Shown: piece by piece, positions 25,011-35,336 of the stretch
Layout of the letters: each line of letters begins with the position of its first letter
How positions within the stretch are numbered: position 1 is the stretch's first letter
NCBI GenBank assembly: GCA_037447655.1
Contig: JBBHKE010001794.1
Coordinates: forward strand, 13,288-77,287
DNA from: Zygnema cylindricum
Lineage: Eukaryota; Streptophyta; Zygnematophyceae; Zygnematales; Zygnemataceae
Reading direction: 5' to 3'
Length of the DNA stretch: 64,000 nt
Position numbers and translations under genes: made by a program
The notes under the pieces: model-generated
Seen by the model: only the letters and a program-made list of their open reading frames with translations
Database searches by the model: none
Told to the model about the DNA's origin: nothing

Positions 25011-26411
25011 TCAACGTCGCCTAACATCTGCAAGCTCTCGAGTCAAATTTTCAATCAACTGATGAACCCCTATCATCGCTACTTCTTGAGCCGCAACCCT
25101 ACGATTGAGAATTTCGACCTCATTCCTTAATTGTTCTACCTCTGGTGGTGGAGGGGGCTCATCGACATGTGGAACCCTCGAAATTTCCCAAAGATAAGTT
25201 CGTCGCACTTGTACATTCCGGAAGCGCTGCAAAACCGCACTTTGCGGATCTAAAAATGCATTTAAGTCGAGAGTACGAATTGCACGACGAAGGATAACCG
25301 TGGGTCCCAAGAATGATAATGCCGCAATAATTTCGGCACATCAATCTCGAATCCGTTCACTCTAGGGACAACCCAAGTGAAACGGGCATCATTAGGCTGA
25401 AAATGCCTAATGTATGGAAAATTCGAAGCATGGTTGTAAGATGCACTGTTGGGTGGGCGGGGACATCCGGAGGGATGTCGAGGATTTCCAGGACGGGGTT
25501 CAACCACCGGTCGATGGGTCGAGGCTCCCCATAACGCCAGTAATCAGGCCATTTCTCCACCGGTATGTAATGCGCCGCCGTTGGTCGGAAGCCATCCATG
25601 GCCTCATCTCTGACTGGTGGAGGAAAAAACCAGTCCGGTTCTTCCTCTCGGACGGGAACTTCACGGTTCGGTGGATTTTGACCTGGTTCTACCGCCACGA
25701 GAGCCCTCTCGCGGTCCGGTGAAGGAGGAAAACACACTACCTCGTCTTCGTCCTCATACTCTGCTTCTATACGTCTTTCCGAGCTCTCCGAAGATTTGTT
25801 GTCCGAGGTTGTGGGGTTGTCTTCGTATTTGGTCACCGGAATATCCGACGGTAGGGTTTCTTCCTGCACTTCCTCCTCTTCGGTAGGCTCATCCCCATCC
25901 ACTATAGACTCCTCGGTATCGGTTCCCGATGGGTGGTAATCTGCATCGACGTCCTTATCCCCCTCTACTTCGCGTACACCAACCTCATCCACTTCAACCC
26001 CTTCATCCTTTAATTCCCCCTCCAACTCAGTGCCAGTTTCCATCCTATGCGTCCCAGTCTTTTCCCTTCCCACCTCATCCGATTCCTCTTTGTCATCTAT
26101 TTCATGATCCGCTTCCTCCCCCTCCCTCAACACAAGCTCCAATCCAACCCCTTCTCTTCCACCAACATCTTTTACCACATCCCCTACCCTAACAAACTCC
26201 TCCCTTTCTATATTTAAGCCCTCTCTTGGGATTCTATCCCTTTCTGCCACCTCCTCACCCAACATTCTCCTTTCTTCTTCCCCCGCTCTTCCCTCGCAAA
26301 GTTTTCCCCTCTAAGTATATGACCCCCCACCTCGGTTTCCGTTGGCGGTGGAAGAAGTCGTCGCTGAATGGTAGAGCGAAGATGTTTCCATGGTGGTCGG
26401 ATGCCCTCCAT
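25011..26411 (-). pseudogene. Intron-nested acidic/coiled-coil accessory gene, copy 2
   Basis: Inside transposase intron 1 on the same strand. A possible start is at 26411 (MEGIRPPWKHL, with GGHILRGEN, which matches GGDIPRREN in copy 1), a frame change near 26265, then an open frame 26265-25357: very acidic residues 1-170, FFPPPVRDEAMDGF and YIPVEKWPDYWRYGEPRPID. After another frameshift near 25430 come YNHASNFPYIRHF (25460 region) and, after a third near 25310, the terminal frame 25310-25011 with RFRNVQVRRTYLWEI and a coiled-coil heptad tail (VEQLRNEVEILNRRV). I recognise no known domain. Shared blocks with copy 1 at both ends support a real gene of roughly 400-450 residues. Function unknown. 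Confidence 0.65.
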
Positions 26412-26592
26412 GAAGAAGGAAAATTTATCCTTATCGGGAAACTAAGCCGAGACACAGTTAGTGTGACAAAGACAGCTTAGGAGACTAACTTTATTAACGC
26501 ATTTACTAAAACAAATTGGAATATGTGTTACTTTACTATTCACTCCCAACGTATTTAAACGTTGACCCTGCGACCTTCAGAGGGACGTTCTA

Positions 26593-26613
26593 GCGACGAC
26601 AAAATGTCGTCGC
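26593..26613. repeat. Perfect hairpin GCGACGAC-N5-GTCGTCGC
   Basis: Perfect 8-bp arms in transposase intron 1 of copy 2, just upstream of the accessory gene. Confidence 0.8.
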
Positions 26614-28931
26614 CCGTTCAAGAATATTCGGGTATCCCAACAGAGACTCGTCAAAACAATGTCGTCGTTGTCGAATTTCATTCGCGAATACCAACGTAGG
26701 GGTTTCTAACCTCGGTTCATCGATGACGCCGAACCGTTGTTGGAGGTTATTCGAACTTCAGTCGAAACGAGGTGTCACTGTACATACCGTAATTTTGTCG
26801 CGCCCATCATTGAATGGACAACATGATATCATTGTCTACTATGATACAAGTCTATCTCGTCGGTAAAACGATGAACCTAAAATAAAAACGTACGACACGT
26901 GGAGGAGAAAAACAAAAAAATGCCAAATACAATACTGAACATCCCTCAACAATGAAAAACACGCACTAATGTGGAGGAAAAGTGCGATTAGGACAAATAT
27001 CGAGAGGGTAAGACGACGGTCAACATTAAAACATGCAATTACTACAAAGTCACAATGAAACTTAATTTCAAAAACCGTTTGAAGAGTTGCAATAACACCA
27101 TTTATAACATGGGGTAAGGTATGACGATAGTCCTTACTTGTACCGTACACTCCAATAAAATGTTCCGGAAACTTCCTCATGGTCCTTGGAATGAGTTCGT
27201 TCGACCCGTTGTTCTCACAGTCTTTCAACATCCAGTTTATTACTCGCTATCGAGAAGCCTTGGTCGACACGTGTTGAATTTTTTGGTGAGCAACATGTCC
27301 TCTAGCTTTGCCTGAAGACGGAAAGAACCCATCCACGATCGCCGCCGGATCAACCGACGTTTCCACTTCCGGCTCGCTCTCGTCGTCGTTCTTCTCATCG
27401 TATTCCTCGTTTTGAAACTCGTTTTCCTCGTTGATCCTCTCGTTTTCCGTATCGTGTTCAATTTGTGGATTACGGGAAACAGTGATGCTATTGCCAGAGT
27501 TGGCACCCCACATCCGAGTGAGAGTCCACATACTTCCAAACTCCGAATATCACTAAATGAACAAGTTGAAAGAGCAAGCGTAAAAGTAAAGAATGGCAAC
27601 CAAAGAAAATGTAGACAGAGAGTTGGTAGTGTGCTTGCCATTTTCACAAATGCACTTATATAATAGAAGCGATGCTCGCGAAATTAAATTTGCGCGGAAA
27701 GAATGGGGGGAAACGCCTTCACTTTCTAAAATTCAAAATTTTAACGTTTTTTTAATCATCACTATTGTAAATATTGAAAATTGACGGAATAAAAGCGGGA
27801 AAAAATTTAATTTTGGAGCAATTTGGCTAAATATTTCAAAAATCATGTCGACGCCGAAAAAATAGAAAGCGCCATGGAACACCTCCAGATTACATGTTGT
27901 ACGGCTAAAATTAGATTAGATGACATTCGATGGTTGTAACACTGATACACGGTTTTTCCATCGTCGTCTTCGATCACTAACCAATTTTACAAATACGTGG
28001 ACATTAAACATGCCACGTTTTTCGGCAACAGCCAATGATTATCTTCCGACGGCGGTTGACCAGCTGTCGTCGGCATTTTACCTCCAATTAGAATTAAAAT
28101 GCATCCTAAATGAGGTTTGTTATATGTTGGACCCTCAATTACAATTAACCATGATACTAAAAAGAGGATCGTTACACGTTTGACGCGACTAAACGCATCC
28201 ACATTAGAATTAAGTGCCTGTATTACAATATATGAATTCTAATAAAGCAACCCAACTAGCACCTTATTAAAGTTAACGATCCATAATTAACGTCATACAA
28301 CGCTCGATATACACGCGAATGACAAGGAAAACTAAAATCGTTCACATAAATCATTGCAACTTAAATGAAACGGAATAATACAAAGAATGCATGCCGCCAT
28401 AGTTTCGTTCATACACGATAATAAACTGAACCGAACGAACGTATTAAAGTCATACATTCACTGCGTTTTATTGGTCGAAACATGGAATCGATAAATGTAG
28501 AGTTTGTCTTATGTTAAACTCGCACATCTTTTACTGTAGTAATATTCACGCTTGCGAAAAAAACCATTTTACAATTGTACTTACAAGTGAACGAAAGGAC
28601 AACAACCGTACCATTCGACCCAATTTACATGTACCTATTTTAGTGTATAAATTTGCATGGAGTAATGATTGTTTAGCAACAAACACAAATTAGAGTTATG
28701 GATTTTTTTCACGGCAACGACGCCTCGTGGTACGGATTGTTAGGTTTTGTACTTTCACCTATTTTAACGTATAGGTAATGACGGCGGATCCTATATACCT
28801 AAATCAGCGTTATGTAGAAATTAACATTAAACATTTTTTTGACGATGGGATGTATACACAAATTAGCATCAATGACAATATTTTGGTATCGATACTAATA
28901 ATTTCTTTAGTCTAATAACGATTTAGGGTGT

Positions 28932-29754
28932 AATTAAAGGCATTTTCGCATGTGCTAAAGTTACAGTTATTTTTCTGTCGTTTTTCTCCATAACTTAGAA
29001 AAAAACGAGAAAATCTGCAGTTGTACCAAAAAATAGAAATTACCACCGTACAAGTTGCGTTACCCTGATACTTTATACGTACAGTAGTTTGTCGTCTAGA
29101 GTGATACAATTTGTCGTTTAGCGCATTTTGACCCACTTTAACGTCCTTACAACCCATGTTCAAACTTTACATCAAATCACCTCGCGAGGTGATTTGAAAT
29201 AAAGTCCAATAAGGTGAGCGAATAGGCAGACACTGTCGCACGTGTCTAAAGGTTTTTACAATTTTTGTGCGCGGAGTACCAAAAGCAAAACACACTGCAA
29301 CGTTTCCAATCAGTGCGTAATGATTTGCGTGCGCTGATCCGTACAGAGGTCGTCTCTCTCAAAAACACGTGTCTTCACACATACAGCTTATAAAAAATAT
29401 TTGCCACCTGTCGGCAAGTGGGAAGACGATAAACGAAACCGCAAATTTTGTGCTACAGCGAAAGGTATTATAGGGTTTTGACACGGCGACAATGTGGTGT
29501 ACGGACATTACGAAGTCCACAAAAATTGTACAGCGTGCGGAGAAACGTCTCATATTGAAGGCGAATGGAAGTTTCGCCTCGTTTTATGTACCACTTCATC
29601 TGTCACAATTCTTCGTACATGTCTACGTAAGTCACTTTTTTAAGTGACAAGTTACTTCCGTTTACATCCGAATGCTCTGAAAGTTGTACAGAGAATCTTC
29701 GCTAAAAACAAAGTAGCAAGACTAAGTTTCGGTTACATGCAAAAAATACCCTAA
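28932..29754. mobile_element. TIR element family W, copy W1
   Basis: Ends resemble those of W2 and W3 (GGCATTTTCGCATGTG at left; GGTTACATGCAAAAAATACCC at right, inverted). The interior is collinear with W2/W3: AACTTAG, ATTACCACCGTACAA, CTAGAGTG/CTAGCGCG, AAATCACCTCGCGAGG. No coding capacity. It contains a perfect 26-bp palindrome at 29172-29197. Confidence 0.65.
29172..29197. repeat. Perfect 26-bp palindrome with CACCTCGCGAGGTG core
   Basis: TCAAATCACCTCG followed directly by its exact reverse complement. Matching but decayed palindromes sit at the equivalent place in W2 (about 46490-46510) and W3 (about 47005-47030). Confidence 0.9.
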
Positions 29755-30221
29755 GAATTAGATTTTTTTCAAAAAAATGTGTATTCTAATTGCGACGTTT
29801 ATGCTAATTTGGGAACAACAAAAATGGAATATTCGTCGTACGATTATGTACCTTAATATATGTATCCGTACAAAATATTTGAAATCGTACGCCGTCGCAA
29901 ATTTAAAATATCCGTACATGCTATACTAATTTACGTGTCAGACTAATCACATTTTTTCGAGCGCACGTTCCCATGCGTGCGCGTGTGATTTAATTCATTT
30001 TTTGTAAATTTTCACTTGAAAAGGTACAGTTGTGTACGGTCTGACATCGACTGTACACCATACTATTTACATTTTATTGTACTTTCGGGCTTTACTTTAT
30101 TTTAGACGGTACCTTAATTAACGTCAAGGAAAAATTAAAATCATGTATCCTATTTGAAAAAAAAATCAAATTTTAAAAACCCAAATTAGTGACTTTGACA
30201 CTAATAACGATTCCCGGTGTA
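29755..30221 (-). mobile_element. TIR element family Z, copy Z1 (inverted)
   Basis: The reverse complement aligns with Z2 (32767-33291) and Z3 (41290-41801): TACACCGGGAATCGTTATTA end, AATTAAGGTACCGT, GTCAGACCGTACA, CGTGCGCT, TACGATTTC. The left end abuts W1. Confidence 0.7.
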
Positions 30222-30239
30222 CTGTACTGTACAGTGCAG

Positions 30240-30459
30240 TACACCGTGAATCGCTATTACGGTTAATGTTTTTTTTGTCTTGATAAACATCTTTTCTCCG
30301 TACACGAATGTCACTTTGTAGATCTGAAGGTGCGATTGAAAGGTAAGATTCTCAACTTCTGATTGGCGGTCTCAAATTGAAAATCGGACAAGTGTGTACG
30401 TAGAAAAGATATTTTAAGCGGCGAAAAAGTTATTAACCCTAATAGCGATACACTGTGTA
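30240..30459. mobile_element. TIR element family X, copy X1
   Basis: About 220 bp with TACACCGTGAATCGCTATTA at left and the inverted AATAGCGATACACTGTGTA at right. The interior (GATTGAAAGGTAAGATTCTCA) is the reverse complement of X2. X1 and X2 share or abut their ends at 30458-30460. Confidence 0.75.
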
Positions 30460-30679
30460 CACCGTGAATCGCTATTAGTGGTGATATTTTTTTCTTCGCT
30501 TAGAAACATGTTTTCTCCGTACACACTTGTTCAATTTTCAGTTTGAGACCGCAAAATGGAAGCTGAGAATCTTACCTTTCAATCCCACCGTCACATCCAC
30601 AATCCGACATGTGTGTACGGAAAAAAGATGTATTAAGTGGCAAAAAAAACATTAACCCTAATCGCGATACACGGTGTAC
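30458..30679. mobile_element. TIR element family X, copy X2 (head-to-head with X1)
   Basis: About 220 bp, the mirror image of X1: TGAGAATCTTACCTTTCAAT inside, TIRs TACACCGTGAATCGCTATTA and AATCGCGATACACGGTGTA. With X1 it forms a large inverted repeat with ~220-bp arms. Confidence 0.75.
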
Positions 30680-30680
30680 T

Positions 30681-30885
30681 GTACACCTTGAATCGTTATT
30701 AGCGTACAGAAACTATAATTGTAAAGAAAAAATTAGCGTCATTCATTCTAATTTAGTGGGAGGAGACGTGGCAGATTATGGTCCACGTCCTTAATTAGTG
30801 TACTTTATTATATTTTAGGTATCAATGTCAAACTTTTGGGGTGCCGATATAGCGTACATAAGGCTAATAACAATTCACGGTGTAC
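30681..30885. mobile_element. TIR element family V (about 205 bp)
   Basis: Bounded by GTACACCTTGAATCGTTATT and the inverted AATAACAATTCACGGTGTAC. The interior does not match X, Y or Z. It sits directly between X2 and Y1. Confidence 0.55.
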
Positions 30886-30887
30886 TT

Positions 30888-31442
30888 TACACTGCCAATG
30901 GCTATTAGCGTAGCTAACTGCGTCCCGCTTTTTTTTTTTATTCTCCATTAGCGTAGCTTATTCTATTTTTTTCTGTACACCATTTAGGGTTATTTTCCAA
31001 GTACCGTCCAAAACGAAAGTGAGTTGTCGTTTAACTAGTGTGGTATACGGCAGTGTGCGACCGTAAAAAATTGTACCTTTATAAGTGAAAAAATATAATA
31101 AATGAGTTATAGTAACCGTGGAGGCATAAGAATATGCGTTCTAAAAAAGGGATGAAATTGGGCTGTCAAATATCACGTTCGCACATATTCGTCCAACAAC
31201 CACGTTTCAACTGTGTGAACGTACGATTTGTGTACAATTTGTCAAATTATGTACAAATACCTATATTAGTGTAAGCATGTTTGCGACCGACATTTAATTT
31301 TTTCAAAGACCCAAATTAGCATTATTGAACAATAAGAATGTATGTTTTTTTTCAAAATTTTCAAATTCTTAATTAGCGTACACCACTGTAGTTATTCTTA
31401 TACGCTAAAGAAACTTCTACGCTAACAGCGATTGGCGATGTA
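30888..31442. mobile_element. TIR element family Y, copy Y1
   Basis: About 555 bp, collinear with Y2 (33588-34131) along its length: CGTCCCGCTTTTTTTT, AACGTACGATTTG, TACGCTAAAGAAACTTCTAC. Ends TACACTGCCAATGGCTATTA and the inverted TAACAGCGATTGGCGATGTA. No coding capacity. 31443-32020 has no feature I recognise. Confidence 0.8.
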
Positions 31443-32020
31443 GTCGTTCATAACAATGAAAAAAAATACGATCATTCAATACGACATTTGGTGCGTATGA
31501 TACGATTTTCGATTTCGTACGACTGACTCACTAAGGGTGAAGTTCCATTACGACATTCTGTAATCGTACGGCCAACATTACAGGATGCTACACTTTGAAC
31601 AAAGTTCCATTGCGCAGAGTTGTAATCCACGTGTTAGCAAAAGAGTGGCGCCACGTTACTATAGATTTGATATTGAAAATCGTCAGATTTTCACACTGAC
31701 CAAAAATCTCCATTTGTGTACCATATACCTGCGTACAAAGTCATCATGCAACACAACTTTTGTACTCTTTGCAGACGCCTTGTCACATACAACCTCATTT
31801 TTTTAGGGTTATGTTTTTACGCACGACGAATGAGAGTAGCCAGAAATAGTGTGACGAATAGGCGCTAATAAATATAGCGCGACGAAAGTGCGTTACGACA
31901 TTTCATTTGTATTTTCAGTTGGATTTTTTGATGCGTATATCGTGTGCGATATTTTCTGATTTCCGTTGGTCGAAAAGCTTGACACGTATGCTCATTATCT
32001 AGCGTGTCGCGGCTCAATTT

Positions 32021-32070
32021 TTTCTGTAATTGGTGATGTACCTCGCGAGGTACATTACGAATTACAGAAA
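32021..32070. repeat. 50-bp imperfect palindrome with CCTCGCGAGG core
   Basis: TTTCTGTAATT...AATTACAGAAA arms around a perfect TGTACCTCGCGAGGTACA (32037-32054). The core is shared with the palindrome in W1. Confidence 0.85.
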
Positions 32071-32249
32071 ATTTCGAAGTGAATGCTTCGCGAAAAAGTA
32101 TCCAACGGTCATTGTTAACTCCCAGACATTTGGAGAATATTGGGAAGATTCTCTCTAATTTTTTTTTCCTAATCAGTATATAAATAAGGGAACGTTGTTC
32201 GCCCCTCTGCGAAAGCTTTTATAGGCGGTAGGCGGTGTGTCTGTCTTTG

Positions 32250-32766
32250 ATTTTTTCCGTCCGTCCGCAGTACGGACAGCCGTTCCGCTGGCACAATGCA
32301 ACGCTGCCGTGCGACCGTCCGCAATACGGACAGCTGTACCGCTGGCGTAATTAAACGTTGCCGTGTGTCGCTGTGCAGATAGCCGTATGGATGGCGTATT
32401 TAAACGTTGTCGTGCGTCGCTGTCCAGATCGCCGTGCGGATGGCGTAATTTTACGTTGCCGTGCGTCGCTGTGCAGATCACCGTACGGATGGCGTAGTTA
32501 AACGTTGCCGTGCGTCGCTGTGCAGATCGCCGTACGGATGGCGTAGTTAAACGTTGCCGTGCGTCGTTGTGCAGATCACCGTACAGATGGCGTAGTTAAA
32601 CGTTGCCGTGCGTCGCTGTGCAGATCGCCGTACGGATGGCGTAATTAAACGTTGCCGTGCGTCGCTGTGCAGATCGCCGTACGGATGGCGTAATTAAACG
32701 TTGCCGTACGGTTGGCACAATTTAACATTGCCAACCGTCGCAGACTGCCGTACCGCTCGCAGAATG
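32250..32766. repeat. 49-bp minisatellite array 1
   Basis: Tandem units with GCAGATCGCCGTACGGATGG and CGTTGCCGTGCGTCG; unit starts at 32373, 32421, 32471, 32520 and 32569 give a 48-50 bp period, about ten units. A leader GTGTGTCTGTCTTTGATTTT (32234 region) precedes it, as it does array 2. Degenerate related units also occupy 33292-33410. Confidence 0.9.
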
Positions 32767-33291
32767 TACACCGCGAATCGTTATTAGAGTATATAACTCT
32801 AATTTGGGTTTTTGAAATTTGATTTTTTTTCTTAAATAGGTTACATGATTTTAAATGTTCCTTGACGTTAATTAAGGTACCGTACAGAATAGCGTTAAAA
32901 ATGAAAGTACAATAAGATCTAAATGGTGTGGTGTGCGGTCGATGTCAGACCGTACAAAAATGTACCTTTTAAAGTGAAAAAATTACAAAAAATGAATTAA
33001 ATCAGATGCGCAGGCATAGGAGCGTGCGCTAAAAAAACGGAATTAGTCTGACATATACGGAAATTTAAATTTCACGACGGCGTACGATTTCTAATATTTT
33101 GTACGAATACATATGTTAATGTATACAATCGTACGGAGAATATTTAATTTTTGTAGTTCCAAAATTAGCATTGAGCCGAAATTACAATACAACTTTAAAA
33201 AAAAAAAATCCAAATTCTTAATTGGCATCAATTACGGTAAATTACCTTCAACACTATTTAAACTTTGACACTAATAACGATTCGCGGTGTA
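32767..33291 (+). mobile_element. TIR element family Z, copy Z2
   Basis: 525 bp from TACACCGCGAATCGTTATTA to the inverted AATAACGATTCGCGGTGTA. Collinear with Z3 and, inverted, Z1. It directly follows minisatellite array 1, as Z3 follows array 2. No open frame of note. Confidence 0.8.
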
Positions 33292-33411
33292 ACGTTGCCG
33301 TGCGATCGTCCGTCTGACTTTGCTGTGCGTCACGTGACGTTGTCATGCGTCAGCGGTACAGACCGCCGTACCGCTGGCACAACGTGACGTTTCCGTACGG
33401 AAAATCGTACG

Positions 33412-33459
33412 GACCCCCCCCCCCCACCACTGAGCGAGCGCCACGGGGGGGTGGGGGTT
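33412..33459. repeat. C-run / G-run inverted repeat
   Basis: Twelve C (33414-33425) and GGGGGGGTGGGGG (33445-33457) separated by about 19 bases; it can fold back, and the G-rich side could form a quadruplex. Confidence 0.7.
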
Positions 33460-33587
33460 TGAGAAAAAAATCGCGTAAATATCCGGATATTTAGCTTCTA
33501 GCTGTACGGATTCGATATATTCGATTATCGGATCCCTAAAATTCGATATATATCAAATATCGGCAATAGGTCCTTGATACCCAACAC

Positions 33588-34131
33588 TACACCGCCAATC
33601 GCTATTAGCATAGTGTACGGTAATTCCGTCCCGCTTTTTTTTATTTTATTCTCCATTAGCATAGTTCATTCTATTTTTTTTGTTTACTCTATTTAGGTTT
33701 CATTTTTTAGTACCTTACAAAACGGAAGCATGTCATAATTTAATTAGTGTCCGTACAAAATTGTACCTTTTTAAGTGAAAAAGTATAATCAATGAGTTTT
33801 AGTAACCGCGGACGCATGAGAATGTGCGCTCTAAAAAGGGGATATAATCGGGTTGGCAAATATCACGCTCTTACATATTCGTCCAGCAACCACATTTCGA
33901 CTGTGTGAACGTACGATTTGAGTACAATTTGTCAAACTTTGTACGAATACCTATATTATTCTAAGCATGTTTGCGATCGACATTTTTTTTTCAAAGACTC
34001 AAATTATAATTGTTAACCAATTAAAATGCATGCTTTTATTCAAAAATTTTAAATTCTTAATTAGCGTAAACCACGGTAATTTATTCATATACGCTAAAGA
34101 AACTTCTACGCTAATAGCGATTAGCGGTGTA
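33588..34131. mobile_element. TIR element family Y, copy Y2
   Basis: 544 bp; TACACCGCCAATCGCTATTA at left and the inverted CTAATAGCGATTAGCGGTGT at right; collinear with Y1 (direct repeat 2.7 kb apart). Confidence 0.85.
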
Positions 34132-34149
34132 GTTGCCAAGGTAAATGCC

Positions 34150-34274
34150 CATGTAACGGGCGTTGATTTACCGCGGTAGGCGGTGTGTCTGTCTTCAATT
34201 TTTTCCGTCCGTCCACGCTACGGACAACCGTACGTCTGGCACAATGTAACGCTGCCGTGCGACCGTCCAGAGTA
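34150..34274. repeat. Minisatellite array 2, leader and first units (split by Copia D)
   Basis: Same leader as array 1 (GTGTGTCTGTCTTCAATTTT) then TACGGACAACCGTACGTCTGGC units. The array resumes at 40724 after element D. GAGTA at 34270-34274 is the left target duplication of D. Confidence 0.85.
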
Positions 34275-35323
34275 TGAAACTCTGAGACCTCCATAAGTCC
34301 TCAGAGTGGACAGCTTCCAAGAAGCCTCTAGGATAATCCTGACCCCTTTGTGTTTAAGCAAAAATAACTGCCACCTTGGCATACAAAAACTCTGACCAAC
34401 TTCACCCCTGTGAAGACAAGACTCCCCTGAGTCGATAGCAAAAAGAATCTCTGAATTTGCTCCCCTGAGCAGTAAGTTATGGAGGGTCAAAGTTGACCTT
34501 TTGTACAGAAGCTCTCTGGGAGAGGGGGTCCTATCTTCTAATTTTTCTAAGTCCTATCTCTCTCACAGACTCTATCTACTGATGTACGGAACCAATCAGA
34601 ATTGAGTTCCGTACGCAAAAGTACAGCTGCTGGTGTACTTTATGTATGGACATTGTACGACATGGCCAAAATGTCGACACATGTCAAATCCGGATTCGGT
34701 GCCATAATCTCCGGAGATTCCACAATCCAACGGAATTTCGCCACGCGTCATCCGATGTGGCGATGGCCACAAACCGCCGAAATCTTCCTCCGCGATCTCG
34801 GCGCTAATCCCGGCCGTCCGATTAAATTCGGCTTTAATCGTAGCCGTAATAAATACATGCGCGGTATTTGTTTCATTTACGAAACAAATGCGCGGTACTG
34901 ATTTTTGTCCGTACCGTAAGTCGTACATTATATATAACTGGATCTATGTATCCCGTAATTCATTTCAGTTAAATGGTTTATCGCTTGTATACATATGTAA
35001 ATAAATATCAAACTATATGCTTGGTAACACTACCGCTAGATTAAACGGCTAAGGCTACCGGCTACTTCGTGTCTACCGGCCGGCAGGTACAAGGATCAAA
35101 TCCTGCCGCCAGCACATACATTTTAATTAAATATATAAACCCTAATATAAAATTCCCGTAAACCTCAGGATAGCCAAGGTAGCCATGGCTCTAGCTTCCT
35201 CTCCAATTTCTCAGTGACTGCGACAAGTTTGAGAGTTGGAGAGAGAAGTTAGAGATAGACTGCCTCGACTTCTATATATCTTTTCAGACCTAGAAAATAC
35301 TAATAAAACCATTAGTTTCTACA
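34275..35323 (-). repeat. 3' LTR of Copia D
   Basis: 1049 bp, TG...CA. On the minus strand a TATA-like TTATATATAAT lies at about 34927-34939. GCGCGGTA is repeated around an ATTTGTTTC/GAAACAAAT hairpin at 34859-34896. Short open frames inside the LTR are not genes. Confidence 0.95.
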
Positions 35324-35336
35324 CTCCCCTTATTTT

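Larger units (their letters stand above)
17011..27531 (-). pseudogene. DDE_1 transposase, copy 2 (split by Copia C, 3'-truncated)
   Basis: Exon 1 27531-27138 (MWTLTRMWGAN start; SEPEVETSVDP; RVINWMLKDCENN), one in-frame stop at 27247-27249. Donor at 27137, acceptor at 24514/24513. Exon 2 from 24512 begins KYQKAKRWWVERR and contains EYGPEWFNNDGSEKHPIINK; a frameshift follows. It continues at 17761 (EKEDYIKQTVAFHMGVLKRG). Exon 3 about 17540-17275 carries ENMDETHVIVN (first catalytic Asp) and SSMIIFANHARSYPI; its donor now reads AT for GT. Exon 4 starts near 17119 (VCYQTGPKGWNDK) and is cut at 17011 before the second Asp motif. It is better preserved at protein level than copy 1 but lacks two catalytic Asp residues through truncation. 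Confidence 0.85.
17011..28607 (-). mobile_element. DDE_1-type DNA transposon, copy 2, interrupted by Copia C
   Basis: Minus-strand relative of copy 1. The 5' non-coding part (about 28607-27532) aligns by eye with 5050-6160, including CTTTATTAGAATTCAT and TTTCCATGGCGC. Then come transposase exon 1, the long intron with the accessory gene, and exon 2, which is split at 24121/17761 by Copia C; exons 3 and 4 lie at 17540-17275 and 17120-17011. The 3' end is cut by an LTR fragment. The 5' boundary may lie further right than 28607, since copy 1 is itself cut there. 28608-28931 holds nothing else I recognise. Confidence 0.8.

Noticed and set aside
25414-26192. Plus-strand frames of 87-102 codons, Pro-rich
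   Set aside because: Antisense shadows of the accessory gene of copy 2.
32250-32766. Regular repeats resembling a CRISPR array
   Set aside because: The 49-bp units are contiguous with no unique spacers, in a eukaryotic transposon-rich context; it is a minisatellite.
34218-34490. Minus-strand open frame of 90 codons, repeated at 39639-39890 and in reverse at 16894-17118
   Set aside because: It lies in the D-type LTR; its recurrence reflects LTR copies, not a conserved gene.
34602-34928. Overlapping ~100-codon frames on both strands, repeated at 39996-40328
   Set aside because: Inside the D LTRs; repeated only because the LTRs are.
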